DNA of 64,000 nt. Source: Duganella sp. OV510. GTDB lineage: Bacteria > Pseudomonadota > Gammaproteobacteria > Burkholderiales > Burkholderiaceae_D. The stretch covers positions 62,001 to 126,000 of the forward strand of contig NZ_FNEQ01000002.1 in the NCBI RefSeq assembly GCF_900100205.1, given 5' to 3'. The notes beneath the pieces were generated by a model. It searched no databases and had not been told where the DNA came from. It saw nothing but the letters and a program-made list of their open reading frames with translations. Below are positions 1 through 8,122 of this stretch, one piece after another. The position numbers and the translations under genes are program-made. Position 1 is the stretch's first letter, and each line of letters opens with the position of its first letter.

Positions 1-1
1 G

Positions 2-55
2 GCCTGGATACCCAGCGCGCTGCCAGCCGGCTTCGATACCTCGACCATAGAATAA
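2..55 (+). CDS. C-terminal end of an upstream gene (partial), possibly DUF2844 family
   Basis: An open frame enters from the left edge and stops at TAA 53-55, two bases before the ATG of the DUF3443 gene. The 17 visible residues end in WIPSALPAGFDTSTIE. DUF2844 proteins are commonly encoded directly upstream of DUF3443 genes in betaproteobacteria, and this tail would fit one, but the fragment is too short to prove it. The tight spacing suggests the two genes share a transcript. Confidence 0.45.
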   Translation, partial: AWIPSALPAGFDTSTIE

Positions 56-57
56 CC

Positions 58-1770
58 ATGAAATATATCCAACTGGCAGGCGCCTTGCTGTGCCTGGCGC
101 TGGCGGCATGCGGCGGCGGTTCGGCGTCCGGCAGCAGCAGCAGCACCTCGACCACCGAAGCGATGTCAACGCCAACCTCGGTGGTCAGCATCAGCGCCAC
201 GCCAACCGCGACCACCAGTGGACAAGTCATCACGCTGAGCTGGAGCGTCAGCAATCCCACCACCAGCACCTGCACCGCTTCCGGAGCCTGGAGCGGCAGC
301 GTCGCCACCAGCGGCACGCAGGCTGTCACAGCCGGCGATGTGGGCAGCGCCAACTACACGCTCACCTGCGGCAGCGTCAGCAATACCGCAGTGGTCACGG
401 TCAGCACACCGCCACCAACGCCGAGCGTCAGCCTGACGCTGGCGCCGGCCAACATCACCACGGCTCAGACCAGCGTGTTGAGCTGGTCATCAGCCAATGC
501 CAGCAGTTGCACCGCCAGCGGCGCCTGGAGCGGCAGCAAGGCCACCTCGGGCTCAGTGCTCATCACGCCGTCAGCGGTGGGCAGCTTTACCTACAGCATG
601 AGTTGCAGCGGCGATGGCGGCACGGCCAGCGGCAGCGCCGCGCTCAGCGTCACGGCGGCGCTCAGCAACAGCACCGCCATCATCGTCGACAGCGGCCCGA
701 GCGGCGTCAGCGGCGTAATTAACGTGCCGTATGTCAGCGTTACCGTCTGCCGTCCCGGCACCACGGTCTGCCAGACCATCGACCACGTGCTGCTGGACAC
801 CGGCTCCTACGGTCTGCGCCTGCTGGCCAGCCAGATGAGTTCGACACTGGCGCTGCCGGCCGTCACCACCGCATCCGGCGCAGACGCAGGCGAGTGCGGC
901 AAGTTCATCAGCGGCTACACCTGGGGCGCGGTGCGCCAGGCCGACGTCAAGATGGCCGATGAAGTGGCTTCCGGCATCTCGATCCAGGTCATCGGCGACA
1001 CCGGCGCCAGCTATGCCAGCACACCGTCCACCTGCAGCAGCGCCGGCACCAACCTCGGCACGCTGGCGACCATCGGCGCCAAGGGCATCCTTGGCGTCGG
1101 CATGTTCAAGCAGGATTGCGGCACGGCGTGTGCCAACGCCGCCATCAGCGGCGTCTACTATGCCTGCGCCAGCGGCAGTTGCAACGCCAGCGCCATGCCG
1201 CTGGCAAAACAGATCAGCAACCCGGTGGCCTCCTTCGCCATCAACAACAACGGCCTGATGATGCAGATGCCGGCAGTCAGCACCGCCGGCGCCACCTCGA
1301 TCAGCGGCACGCTGTACTTCGGCGTCAACACGCAGAGCAACAACACCATCGCCAGCGAAACCATTTTCAAGGCCAACAGCAGCGGCGACTTCACCACCAC
1401 TTACAAGGGCAAGGCTTACACCGCCAGCTTCATCGACAGCGGCTCGAACGGCTATTTTTTCAGTGACAGCACGATACGCACCTGCTCCGGCGGCGACTTC
1501 TACTGCCCGGCATCGACACTGTCGCTGAGCGCCACCAACAGCGCGGCCGACGGCAGCGCCAGCGGCGACGTCAGCTTCAACGTGGTCAACCTGGTTGGCC
1601 TGGCCTCGACGGTCACGGCGGCGCAGGTCGGCGGCACGCTCAGCAGCGGCAGCGTATCGTCCAGCACTTACTTCGACTGGGGCATGCCGTTTTTCTACGG
1701 CCGCCGCGTGTTTGTGGTGATGGAAAACAATACCGTGGCCGGCAAGGCCGGGCCGTACTGGGCTTACTGA
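58..1770 (+). CDS. DUF3443 family lipoprotein with Ig-like N-terminal repeats
   Basis: The 570-residue protein begins with a lipoprotein signal peptide whose lipobox is LAAC followed by GGGS, so it is probably anchored in the envelope. Residues about 40-200 hold two similar Ig-like or PKD-like modules, each with an SWS motif and the repeated phrase TASGAWSGS. From about residue 205 the sequence looks like DUF3443: LLDTGSYGLRLL resembles the active-site loop of an aspartic-protease-like fold, and a second similar element (SFIDSGSNGYFF) lies at about residue 460. The function of DUF3443 is not established. The gene is preceded at 2 nt by the tail of another gene and followed by a second lipoprotein gene. 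Confidence 0.75.
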   Translation: MKYIQLAGALLCLALAACGGGSASGSSSSTSTTEAMSTPTSVVSISATPTATTSGQVITLSWSVSNPTTSTCTASGAWSGSVATSGTQAVTAGDVGSANYTLTCGSVSNTAVVTVSTPPPTPSVSLTLAPANITTAQTSVLSWSSANASSCTASGAWSGSKATSGSVLITPSAVGSFTYSMSCSGDGGTASGSAALSVTAALSNSTAIIVDSGPSGVSGVINVPYVSVTVCRPGTTVCQTIDHVLLDTGSYGLRLLASQMSSTLALPAVTTASGADAGECGKFISGYTWGAVRQADVKMADEVASGISIQVIGDTGASYASTPSTCSSAGTNLGTLATIGAKGILGVGMFKQDCGTACANAAISGVYYACASGSCNASAMPLAKQISNPVASFAINNNGLMMQMPAVSTAGATSISGTLYFGVNTQSNNTIASETIFKANSSGDFTTTYKGKAYTASFIDSGSNGYFFSDSTIRTCSGGDFYCPASTLSLSATNSAADGSASGDVSFNVVNLVGLASTVTAAQVGGTLSSGSVSSSTYFDWGMPFFYGRRVFVVMENNTVAGKAGPYWAY

Positions 1771-1818
1771 TCTTACTGATTGGTAATGTCATGCTGTTGT
1801 CACGATCAATAGCTAAAG

Positions 1819-1855
1819 TCGCAACCTTGAATTTTCCCACTCTTCGAGGTTGCGA
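1819..1855 (+). promoter_or_regulatory. Inverted repeat covering the RBS of the phosphodiesterase gene
   Basis: TCGCAACCT (1819-1827) is the exact reverse complement of AGGTTGCGA (1847-1855). The right arm contains the GAGG-type Shine-Dalgarno and ends on the A of the start codon, so the hairpin would mask the ribosome binding site. Loop of 19 nt. Whether it folds in vivo is inference. Confidence 0.45.
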
Positions 1856-3972
1856 TGAAATTGAATTTGGTGATGCTGGCGGCCCTGAGCGCTGCCGGCC
1901 TGGTAGCATGCGGCGGCGATAACAATCCTGTTGCGGTGACGCCACCAGCCACGCCGGCGATCCCGGAAGGCACCACGGTCACGCTGGCACTGTTGGAAAC
2001 CACCGACATCCACACCAACGTGATGAGCTACAACTACTACTCGCTGGCCGAAGACACCAGCCTGGGCCTGGAGCGCACCGCCTCGCTGGTCAAGGCCGCC
2101 CGCGCCGAGAACCCGAACAACGTCCTGCTGGACGACGGCGACACCATCCAGGGCACGCTGCTGGGCGACCTGCAAGCCGTCACCAAGCCAATTCCCTGCA
2201 CCGAAACGCTGGCCGTGCACAAGGTCATGAACGCCATGAAATTTGACGGCGGCGGTTTCGGCAACCACGAATTCAACTACGGCCTGCCATTCCTGAGCCA
2301 GGTCACCAATACCGATTTCGGCATTCCTGGCGTCAGCAAGCCAAGCGGCACCTGCGGCGCACCAACCTTCCCGATGGTGCTGACCAATGTGACCGGCGTT
2401 GCCAGCGGCAAGCCGATTGTGCAGCCGTACACGCTGCTGCCGCGCACCTTCTCGGCGGTGAAACCGGACGGCAGCAAGCTGGATGTCAAACTCAACATCG
2501 GCATCATGAGTTTCGTGCCGCCGCAGATCCTGGAATGGGACCAGAAAAATCTGGCCGGCAAGGTTGCCGTCACCGGCGTGCAGGAAGCGGCCAAGCAGTA
2601 CGTGCCTGAGATGCGCACCAAGGGCGCCGATCTGGTGGTGGCGCTGTCGCACGGCGGCCTCGATCCAAGCACCTACAGCCCGAAAATGGAAAACGGTTCC
2701 TACCACCTGACCAGCACCGGCATTGATGCGCTGATGATCGGCCATTCGCACCTGATCTTCCCGAAAGGCAAGGAAGTCGGCGCGGCAGCACTGGATGCGT
2801 CGTTTGCTGCGTTCCCAGCCAGCGCCAACATCGACGCCGTCAACGGCTTCGTCAACGGTGTGCCGACCGTAATGGCGCAAAGCTGGGGCCGTCGCCTGGG
2901 CATCATCAAGATGACGCTGAGCTACACCGCCGGCAAGTGGGTGGTACAGCCAAGCAAAACCACGGTGGAATCGCGCGGCTTCAAGTACACCGACGGCACC
3001 ACCAACGTCGCTGCTGACAGCAGCGTCGCCCCGCTGATCGCCACCGAGCACGCCGCCACCATCGCGTTCGCTAAGCAGCCACTGGGCGTCACCACCGACT
3101 TCGAGATGTCCTCGTACTTCTCGCTGGCCGGTGACGTGACCGCGATCCAGCTGGTCAACCAGGCGCAGCTGGCGTATGTGAAGAACTTCATCGCCACCAG
3201 CACCGATGCCACGCTGGCCAGCTACAAGAACATTCCGGTGATCTCGTGCAGCGCGCCGTTCAAGGCCGGGCGCAACGGGCCTTCGGACTTCACCGATGTG
3301 GCGCCAGGCGCCAGCTCCACCGCGCCGATCGGCCTGCAAGTACGCAATCCGGGCGACCTGTACCTGTACTCGAACAACAACCTGCAAGCGGTAAAGATCA
3401 AGGGTGCCGACCTGAAGGCCTGGCTGGAAACGGCCGCCAGGCAGTTCGGCCAGATCGATCCGGCCAAGACCACCGAGCAGGATCTGGTGCCATCCTACGG
3501 CACCATCTACAACTACGACGTGTTCTACGCCGAAGACAACGCGCTGACCTATCAGATCGACGTCACCAAGCCAGCCGGCAGCCGCATCGTCAACCTGACC
3601 TACAAGGGCAAGCCGATTGCCGACGGCGATGACTTCATCGTTGCCACCAACGACTACCGCGCTGGCGGTGGCGGCGCCGTGCCTGGCATCGACGGCAGCA
3701 AGACCATCATCAAGTCGCCGGACGCCAACCAGACCGTGGTCAGCAACTACCTGACCGCACAAGGCGCGGCCACCGGCAAGGTCACGCTGACCGGCAACGG
3801 CAGCGCGCGCAGCTGGAGCTTCGTCAAGACGACGACAGCTGGCCCGGTGATCCTGCGTTCGGCGCCTGGTCATCTGGCGCTGGCAAAGAGCAGCGGCCTG
3901 ACGGCGTTGACAGCCGAAGGCGGCCTGGACGCCAGCGGCTTCGCCAAGTACACCATCGACCTGAGCAAATAA
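1855..3972 (+). CDS. Bifunctional metallophosphatase/5'-nucleotidase (CpdB/UshA-like) lipoprotein
   Basis: A 705-residue envelope enzyme of the 5'-nucleotidase family, which hydrolyses nucleotides or 2',3'-cyclic nucleotides to salvage phosphate and nucleosides outside the cytoplasm. The start MKLNLVML leads into a signal peptide with lipobox LVAC-GG. The metallophosphatase domain shows all the usual metal-site blocks: TTDIHTN (about residue 50), DDGDTIQG (about 92), GNHEFNYG (about 140), ALSHGGLD (about 263) and GHSHLIFP (about 296). The C-terminal 5'-nucleotidase substrate domain follows (about residues 410-640). An RBS-covering inverted repeat precedes the start. The Sel1 gene begins 2 nt after the stop, so they are probably cotranscribed. 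The exact substrate cannot be told from sequence. Confidence 0.85.
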   Translation: MKLNLVMLAALSAAGLVACGGDNNPVAVTPPATPAIPEGTTVTLALLETTDIHTNVMSYNYYSLAEDTSLGLERTASLVKAARAENPNNVLLDDGDTIQGTLLGDLQAVTKPIPCTETLAVHKVMNAMKFDGGGFGNHEFNYGLPFLSQVTNTDFGIPGVSKPSGTCGAPTFPMVLTNVTGVASGKPIVQPYTLLPRTFSAVKPDGSKLDVKLNIGIMSFVPPQILEWDQKNLAGKVAVTGVQEAAKQYVPEMRTKGADLVVALSHGGLDPSTYSPKMENGSYHLTSTGIDALMIGHSHLIFPKGKEVGAAALDASFAAFPASANIDAVNGFVNGVPTVMAQSWGRRLGIIKMTLSYTAGKWVVQPSKTTVESRGFKYTDGTTNVAADSSVAPLIATEHAATIAFAKQPLGVTTDFEMSSYFSLAGDVTAIQLVNQAQLAYVKNFIATSTDATLASYKNIPVISCSAPFKAGRNGPSDFTDVAPGASSTAPIGLQVRNPGDLYLYSNNNLQAVKIKGADLKAWLETAARQFGQIDPAKTTEQDLVPSYGTIYNYDVFYAEDNALTYQIDVTKPAGSRIVNLTYKGKPIADGDDFIVATNDYRAGGGGAVPGIDGSKTIIKSPDANQTVVSNYLTAQGAATGKVTLTGNGSARSWSFVKTTTAGPVILRSAPGHLALAKSSGLTALTAEGGLDASGFAKYTIDLSK

Positions 3973-3974
3973 AC

Positions 3975-4700
3975 ATGCGCGTCCTGATCGCCCTTACGCT
4001 GGGTTCGGCATTGTTGACCGGGTGCCAGATTCAGCATGAAAAGCCGACCTCTGCGCAGATCGAAGTCATCGGCATGAAAGCCAAGCAGGAAGCCGACGCG
4101 CATGCCGAGCGCAAGCTGATGGCGTGGGCGGAGCAGGACATGCCGGTGGCGCAGCGCGAGCTGGCCATTTTGTACCAGGCCCGCCCGGAGCAGCGCGCCG
4201 ATGCGCTGAAGCTTTTCGAGCAGGCGGCACGCGGTGGCGATACCGAGGCCCCGTTCCAGCTGGGCGAGATGCTGCGTGTCGGCGTGCTGGGCGTGCCGGC
4301 GGCGCCGGCCGCCTCGGCGCCATGGTACGAACAGGCAGCGAAGCACAAGCACGCCAAGGCCGCGCTGGCCTTGGGCCTGCTGTACAAGAACGGCAACGGC
4401 GTCAAGCGTGACGACGCCATCGCCGCCCACTGGCTGGCCGCAGCAGCCGAGCTTGGCAACGCGCATGCAATGTTCCTGCTCTCCAACATCTACAACCAAG
4501 GCCTGGGCGTGCCGCAAGACCTCGCCAAAGCCCGTGCAATGCTGGAAGAAGCTGCCGAGCACGAGTATCCGCCGGCATTGCAGGAGCTGGCGATGACAGT
4601 CGAACTGGGCGACGCCCATAGTCCCAAGGACGCACTGCGCGCCAGCCACCTGATGAAGGAAGCCAGCGAACACCGCCGCAATAACTGGAATCGATTTTAA
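3975..4700 (+). CDS. Sel1/TPR-repeat lipoprotein
   Basis: The 241-residue protein starts MRVLIALTLGSALLTGCQIQ, a short signal peptide with lipobox LTGC. Residues about 70-225 form a row of Sel1-like repeats: A-x-W/L-x-x-x-A-A-x-x-G-x-x-x-A patterns such as LFEQAARGGDTEAPFQLGE, ALALGLLYKNGNGV, HWLAAAAELGNAHAMFLL and IYNQGLGVPQDLAKARAML. Sel1 proteins are usually protein-protein scaffolds; no enzymatic role is visible. It follows the phosphodiesterase gene at 2 nt and has no Shine-Dalgarno of its own, which suggests translational coupling. Confidence 0.75.
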   Translation: MRVLIALTLGSALLTGCQIQHEKPTSAQIEVIGMKAKQEADAHAERKLMAWAEQDMPVAQRELAILYQARPEQRADALKLFEQAARGGDTEAPFQLGEMLRVGVLGVPAAPAASAPWYEQAAKHKHAKAALALGLLYKNGNGVKRDDAIAAHWLAAAAELGNAHAMFLLSNIYNQGLGVPQDLAKARAMLEEAAEHEYPPALQELAMTVELGDAHSPKDALRASHLMKEASEHRRNNWNRF

Positions 4701-4719
4701 CTTGGCGCAAAGTCAGCAA

Positions 4720-4754
4720 CTCCCACGGAGCTAGGATGAATATCATCGTGGGAG
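4720..4754 (+). promoter_or_regulatory. Inverted repeat over the RBS of the 59-residue ORF
   Basis: CTCCCACG (4720-4727) pairs exactly with CGTGGGAG (4747-4754), loop 19 nt. The 3' arm contains the GGGAG Shine-Dalgarno for the ATG at 4761. It could alternatively be a weak terminator of the Sel1 gene, but no T-run follows. Confidence 0.4.
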
Positions 4755-4760
4755 AAAATC

Positions 4761-4940
4761 ATGGATGAGTTTACCCAACAAGAGCGCAAAGCAGACTTGC
4801 TTAGACTAGCAAATGAGCGCTTTGAGAATTTTCTAAAGACCCAGCAGTCCATCCCTTGGGCAGCAGCCAGTTTGTACCTTGAGCTCCGCGCAAGTGCCAC
4901 GTTTCCCCCACGCCCCCAACCTCATAAATTTGTTCCCTGA
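4761..4940 (+). CDS. Small hypothetical protein (59 residues)
   Basis: An ATG at 4761 follows a GGGAG Shine-Dalgarno (4750-4754) at 6 nt and opens a frame to TGA 4938-4940. The product starts MDEFTQQERKADLLRLANE, is charged and helical in its first half, and ends in a proline-rich tail (FPPRPQPHKFVP). No family is recognised. The region is richer in A and T than its neighbours, hinting at an accessory origin. Support is the RBS, the plausible composition and the lack of a competing frame; it may still be spurious. Confidence 0.4.
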   Translation: MDEFTQQERKADLLRLANERFENFLKTQQSIPWAAASLYLELRASATFPPRPQPHKFVP

Positions 4941-4960
4941 TCATGGCTCGCATCGAACTA

Positions 4961-5042
4961 CCTTGCGTGGTCCGGCGCACAGACCGCTGGAGGGTAGGCT
5001 TTTAGACTGGGCTGGTAGTCCCTTCATTAGCCACGCAAGGAG
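4961..5042 (+). promoter_or_regulatory. 10-bp inverted repeat sequestering the hemerythrin RBS
   Basis: CCTTGCGTGG (4961-4970) is the exact reverse complement of CCACGCAAGG (5031-5040). The right arm runs into the Shine-Dalgarno AAGGAG (5037-5042), 5 nt before the ATG at 5048. The 60-nt loop contains a smaller possible stem (GACT...AGTC). This looks like a structured 5' leader that could control translation. Confidence 0.45.
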
Positions 5043-5047
5043 CCGAT

Positions 5048-5554
5048 ATGAGAACCACGTCCCATTCGTCGGGCAAGATGCCCAAGCCGATACCGACCGA
5101 AAGCCAGCCAGCAGATGCGATTTCGCTGTTGATCGAAGATCACGAGAACGTCAAGTCGATGTTTGAGCAGTTCGAGGAACTAGGCGACCGCGCCCACGTC
5201 AGCAAGCACAAGCTCGCACTGCAAATCTGCGAGGAACTGACCAAGCACACCATGATCGAGGAAGAAATCTTCTATCCGGCCGTGCGTAAAGTCCTCAAGG
5301 AAGACGACCTGATGGATGAAGCGATCGTCGAGCACGCCTCGGCCAAGGATTTGATCGCCCAGATCCAGTCGATGGAACCAACCGACGACCTGTTCGATGC
5401 CAAGGTCAAGGTGCTGTCGGAAATGATCGAGCACCACGTCGAAGAAGAAGAAACCGAGATGTTCCCGAAAGTCCGCAAAACCAAGCTGGACCTGGAAGAG
5501 TTGGGCGAAGCCATGTCCGCCCGCAAGGAACAAATCCAGCTGCCACCAGTGTAA
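5048..5554 (+). CDS. Hemerythrin (HHE) domain protein
   Basis: The 168-residue protein has an HHE cation-binding core at about residues 25-145: IEDHENVKSMF, LTKHTMIEEEIFYPAV, AIVEHASAKDLI and MIEHHVEEEETEMFPKV. The histidines and glutamates match the carboxylate-bridged di-iron site of bacterial hemerythrins, which bind O2 or NO or act in iron and redox stress. No signal peptide, so cytoplasmic. The start at 5048 is fixed by AAGGAG at 5-nt spacing. The gene is monocistronic, convergent with the CoaD-HD gene (10 nt gap), and has a long structured leader. Confidence 0.85.
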   Translation: MRTTSHSSGKMPKPIPTESQPADAISLLIEDHENVKSMFEQFEELGDRAHVSKHKLALQICEELTKHTMIEEEIFYPAVRKVLKEDDLMDEAIVEHASAKDLIAQIQSMEPTDDLFDAKVKVLSEMIEHHVEEEETEMFPKVRKTKLDLEELGEAMSARKEQIQLPPV

Positions 5555-5564
5555 ACCGGGGAAT

Positions 5565-6701
5565 TTACAGGCGCGCCATCTCGCGCTGCATATTGTCGAT
5601 GGCGCGTTCGTTGTATTGTTCGGCGAAGTAATCGTTGCCGAACAGCTGTCCCGCCTGCGCCTTGCGGCACAGATGCGCCAGCGCCCCGCTGCGCTGCTTG
5701 CGGTACTCGTCATCCGGCAGGTGGATGTATTCCTGCCGGATCGCGCGCGCATAGTTCTGGTAGACCTCGTCATCCTGGCCGAGGATTGCCAGGTCCACGC
5801 TCAACAGCACATCCTTCAGCCGGTGCGTGATCGACGCGCCCTGGAAATGATCGGTGGCGCGTATCAACTCGGCCGCATCGCCCATTTCCTGCCCCAGATG
5901 ACTGCCCATCCACAGCTGTGCGCTGGCCTCCTCATTGCTCAGCGCCGATTCGCCACCGAAACCATACTCGGCGTCATGGAACCAGAACGCCTGCTTGATG
6001 ATGTCCACATCCGCCGGGTCCGGCCGCGTGTTGGCCGCCCACACACGGATCTCGCACAGGCCGTGCACCAGGTGATCGAGGTTGTGGTAGTAGCGCGCAG
6101 CGCCGCCATAGCACGACGGCCCGGTCAGCTTGGCGAACCAGTCGTCGGCATGGGCGATGGCGGTGGCGTCGCGGTGCACGTAATCCCACAGCGTTTCCCA
6201 TTCCTTGCGCAGCCAGCTCAGCACCCAGGCGTGATAGCCCGGCCCCGGCACGAATTTCTTCATGATCCAGTTCCAGCCGATCGGCCCTTCCAGCGCTTTG
6301 ACAAACGACGAGCTGACCGAACCCAGGTCGCGCGGCGGCATGACGAACACCGTCTTCGCGCCTTGCAGCACGTCGACATTGGTTTGCTGGATCAGATTCT
6401 CGTAATCGAAATCGGCGGTGGTGCGGATGCCGCGGATCAGGCAATGCACGCCCTGCTTCTTGGCCGCGCGCGCCGTGTAGTCGCCGCGCACGATCACCAC
6501 CGACACATTGTCCCAGCCCTGCTCGGCGCAGCTGAGCGCGATGATGCTTTTGCGCTCCTCGGCGGTGAACTTGGGCTTCTTGGCGGGATTTTCAGAAAGA
6601 AAGACCACCACCTCGTCCGCCAGCGAACGGGCTTCGTTGATCACCCACATGTGACCGTTGGTGATCGGGTCCAAAGTTCCCGAAAAGCCGATTTTCTTCA
6701 T
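5565..6701 (-). CDS. Phosphopantetheine adenylyltransferase-like domain fused to an HD-type (COG4339-like) domain
   Basis: The 378-residue protein has two parts. Residues 1-150 resemble CoaD, which makes dephospho-CoA from 4'-phosphopantetheine and ATP: SGTLDPITNGH (7-17), GIRTTADFDYE (91-101) and the ISSS-like loop SVSSSFVK (128-135) are present. Residues about 165-378 match predicted HD phosphohydrolases of the COG4339 type: YHNLDH (205-210), FWFHDAEYG (239-247), NEEASA (256-261), SVDLAILG (301-308) and IRQEY (321-325). CoaD is normally about 160 residues and stands alone, so this is an uncommon fusion. ATG 6701 is preferred over an upstream GTG at 6716 because GGAG lies 6 nt ahead. It sits 32 nt downstream of the histidine kinase gene on the same strand. 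It may not be the cell's housekeeping CoaD. Confidence 0.75.
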   Translation of the reverse strand: MKKIGFSGTLDPITNGHMWVINEARSLADEVVVFLSENPAKKPKFTAEERKSIIALSCAEQGWDNVSVVIVRGDYTARAAKKQGVHCLIRGIRTTADFDYENLIQQTNVDVLQGAKTVFVMPPRDLGSVSSSFVKALEGPIGWNWIMKKFVPGPGYHAWVLSWLRKEWETLWDYVHRDATAIAHADDWFAKLTGPSCYGGAARYYHNLDHLVHGLCEIRVWAANTRPDPADVDIIKQAFWFHDAEYGFGGESALSNEEASAQLWMGSHLGQEMGDAAELIRATDHFQGASITHRLKDVLLSVDLAILGQDDEVYQNYARAIRQEYIHLPDDEYRKQRSGALAHLCRKAQAGQLFGNDYFAEQYNERAIDNMQREMARL

Positions 6702-6733
6702 GCGCCACTCCAGCACCGTATAAAAACGGCATT

Positions 6734-8122
6734 TTAGACCGGAGTGGGCTTGCCAGTCTCAGGAAAATCAACCTTGACTTTCAGACCACCCAGGCGTTCC
6801 GACTGGTCCAGCGACAATGTGGCGTTGTGGCGCTCGGCCACCGACTGCACGATCGCCATGCCCAGACCACTACCGCCAGCAGGGCTTCCGGGCACGCGGT
6901 AGAAGCGGCTGAACACCCGTTCGCGCTCCTCGGCGGGGATGCCGGGACCGGAATCCTCGACGCTCAGCACGATGCGTGGCTTGGCGTTTTTTGTGGCGGC
7001 CACGCTACGCCGCAGGTCAATATCCACCGTGCCGCCGGCCGGCGTGTACTTGATGGCGTTGTCGACCAGGTTGCGCAGCAGGATCAGCAAGGCATCCTGC
7101 TGGCCGGCCACCACCACGTCGTCGGCGTGATACAGGCCAAGGTCGATCTGGCGCGCCTGCGCCAGTCCGTTCATATCCCCCAGCACGCGCTTGACGATCT
7201 CGCCCAGGTTGACCGGCTCCAGCTTGATTTCCTCGCTGCCGCCTTCCTGCCGCGCCAGCATCAGCAATTGCTCGACCAGCCGCGTGGCGCGCTCGATGCC
7301 GGCCGACACGCGCGACACCGCCACCTTGCGCGCCGCCTCGTCCTGCGCCCGTTCCAGGCTCAGCACCTGCAATTTCAGCGCCGCCAGCGGCGTGCGCAGC
7401 TCGTGCGCGGCATCAGCCACAAAGTGCTGCTGCGCCTGGAAGGCTGTCCGCACGCGGACAAACAGCAGGTTCAGCTCCTGCACCAGCGGCAGCACCTCGT
7501 CGGGCAAATCGTTTTCCGACACCGGCGACAAATCCTCCGCCTGGCGCGCCGCCACCTGCCGCTTGACGCGCGACACAGGCGCCAGCGAACCGGACACCAC
7601 CCACCACACCACCAGCATCAGCACCGGCGCCATCACGGCGATCGGGCCGACCGTGCGCAAGGCCAGCGTTCCGGCCATGCGCTGCCGCACCGCCATGTCC
7701 TGCGCGATTTGCACCGTCTGGTTGGACGTCTGCACCGAGAACACCCGGTAGGTGGTGTTGTTGACACGGACGTTGGAGAAGCCCAGCACCGCCCGTTGCG
7801 GCAGCGCCGCGCGCGACAGCGAACGGAACACTTGCGCGCCGTCCGGCGTCCACACCTGCACCACCAGGTCGTCGTTTTCAGGATCGGCAGCCGTGTCGGC
7901 CGCCTTGTTGGTCAGCGTGGCGCTGGAACGCAGCGACATCGCCATCTGCTGCATGTGGTAATCGAAAATCTGGTCGGCGTCGCTCAAGGCACTGCGGTAG
8001 GCGATCAGCGCCTGCGCGATGGCCGCCATGATGATGGCTGCCAGCAGGAACCACAGCAGGCGGCCGCGCAAGGAGTGCGTCACCACCGGCACGCGCGGCA
8101 GTGGCGGCATCCTCACTTTCAT
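6734..8122 (-). CDS. Sensor histidine kinase (QseC/TctE-like)
   Basis: A 462-residue membrane kinase partnered with the overlapping response regulator gene. Transmembrane segments lie at about 21-42 and 156-179, flanking a periplasmic sensor region of roughly 110 residues. A HAMP-like linker leads to the HisKA box FVADAAHELRTPL with phospho-acceptor His240, then the ATPase with an N box (LVDNAIKYTPAGG), G1 box (DSGPGIP) and G2 box (GSGLGMAI). The ATG at 8122 overlaps the regulator's TGA as ATGA, which fixes the start; the frame is open further upstream but that stretch is antisense-like filler. Lying behind degP, it probably senses an envelope signal, though the ligand is unknown. Confidence 0.9.
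   Translation of the reverse strand: MKVRMPPLPRVPVVTHSLRGRLLWFLLAAIIMAAIAQALIAYRSALSDADQIFDYHMQQMAMSLRSSATLTNKAADTAADPENDDLVVQVWTPDGAQVFRSLSRAALPQRAVLGFSNVRVNNTTYRVFSVQTSNQTVQIAQDMAVRQRMAGTLALRTVGPIAVMAPVLMLVVWWVVSGSLAPVSRVKRQVAARQAEDLSPVSENDLPDEVLPLVQELNLLFVRVRTAFQAQQHFVADAAHELRTPLAALKLQVLSLERAQDEAARKVAVSRVSAGIERATRLVEQLLMLARQEGGSEEIKLEPVNLGEIVKRVLGDMNGLAQARQIDLGLYHADDVVVAGQQDALLILLRNLVDNAIKYTPAGGTVDIDLRRSVAATKNAKPRIVLSVEDSGPGIPAEERERVFSRFYRVPGSPAGGSGLGMAIVQSVAERHNATLSLDQSERLGGLKVKVDFPETGKPTPV

Noticed and set aside
1813..3873. Long antisense ORF opposite the cpdB-like gene (686 codons)
   Set aside because: It is a mirror frame of a high-GC gene; its translation is rich in His, Arg, Gly and Val with no domain, while the plus strand carries a complete metallophosphatase.
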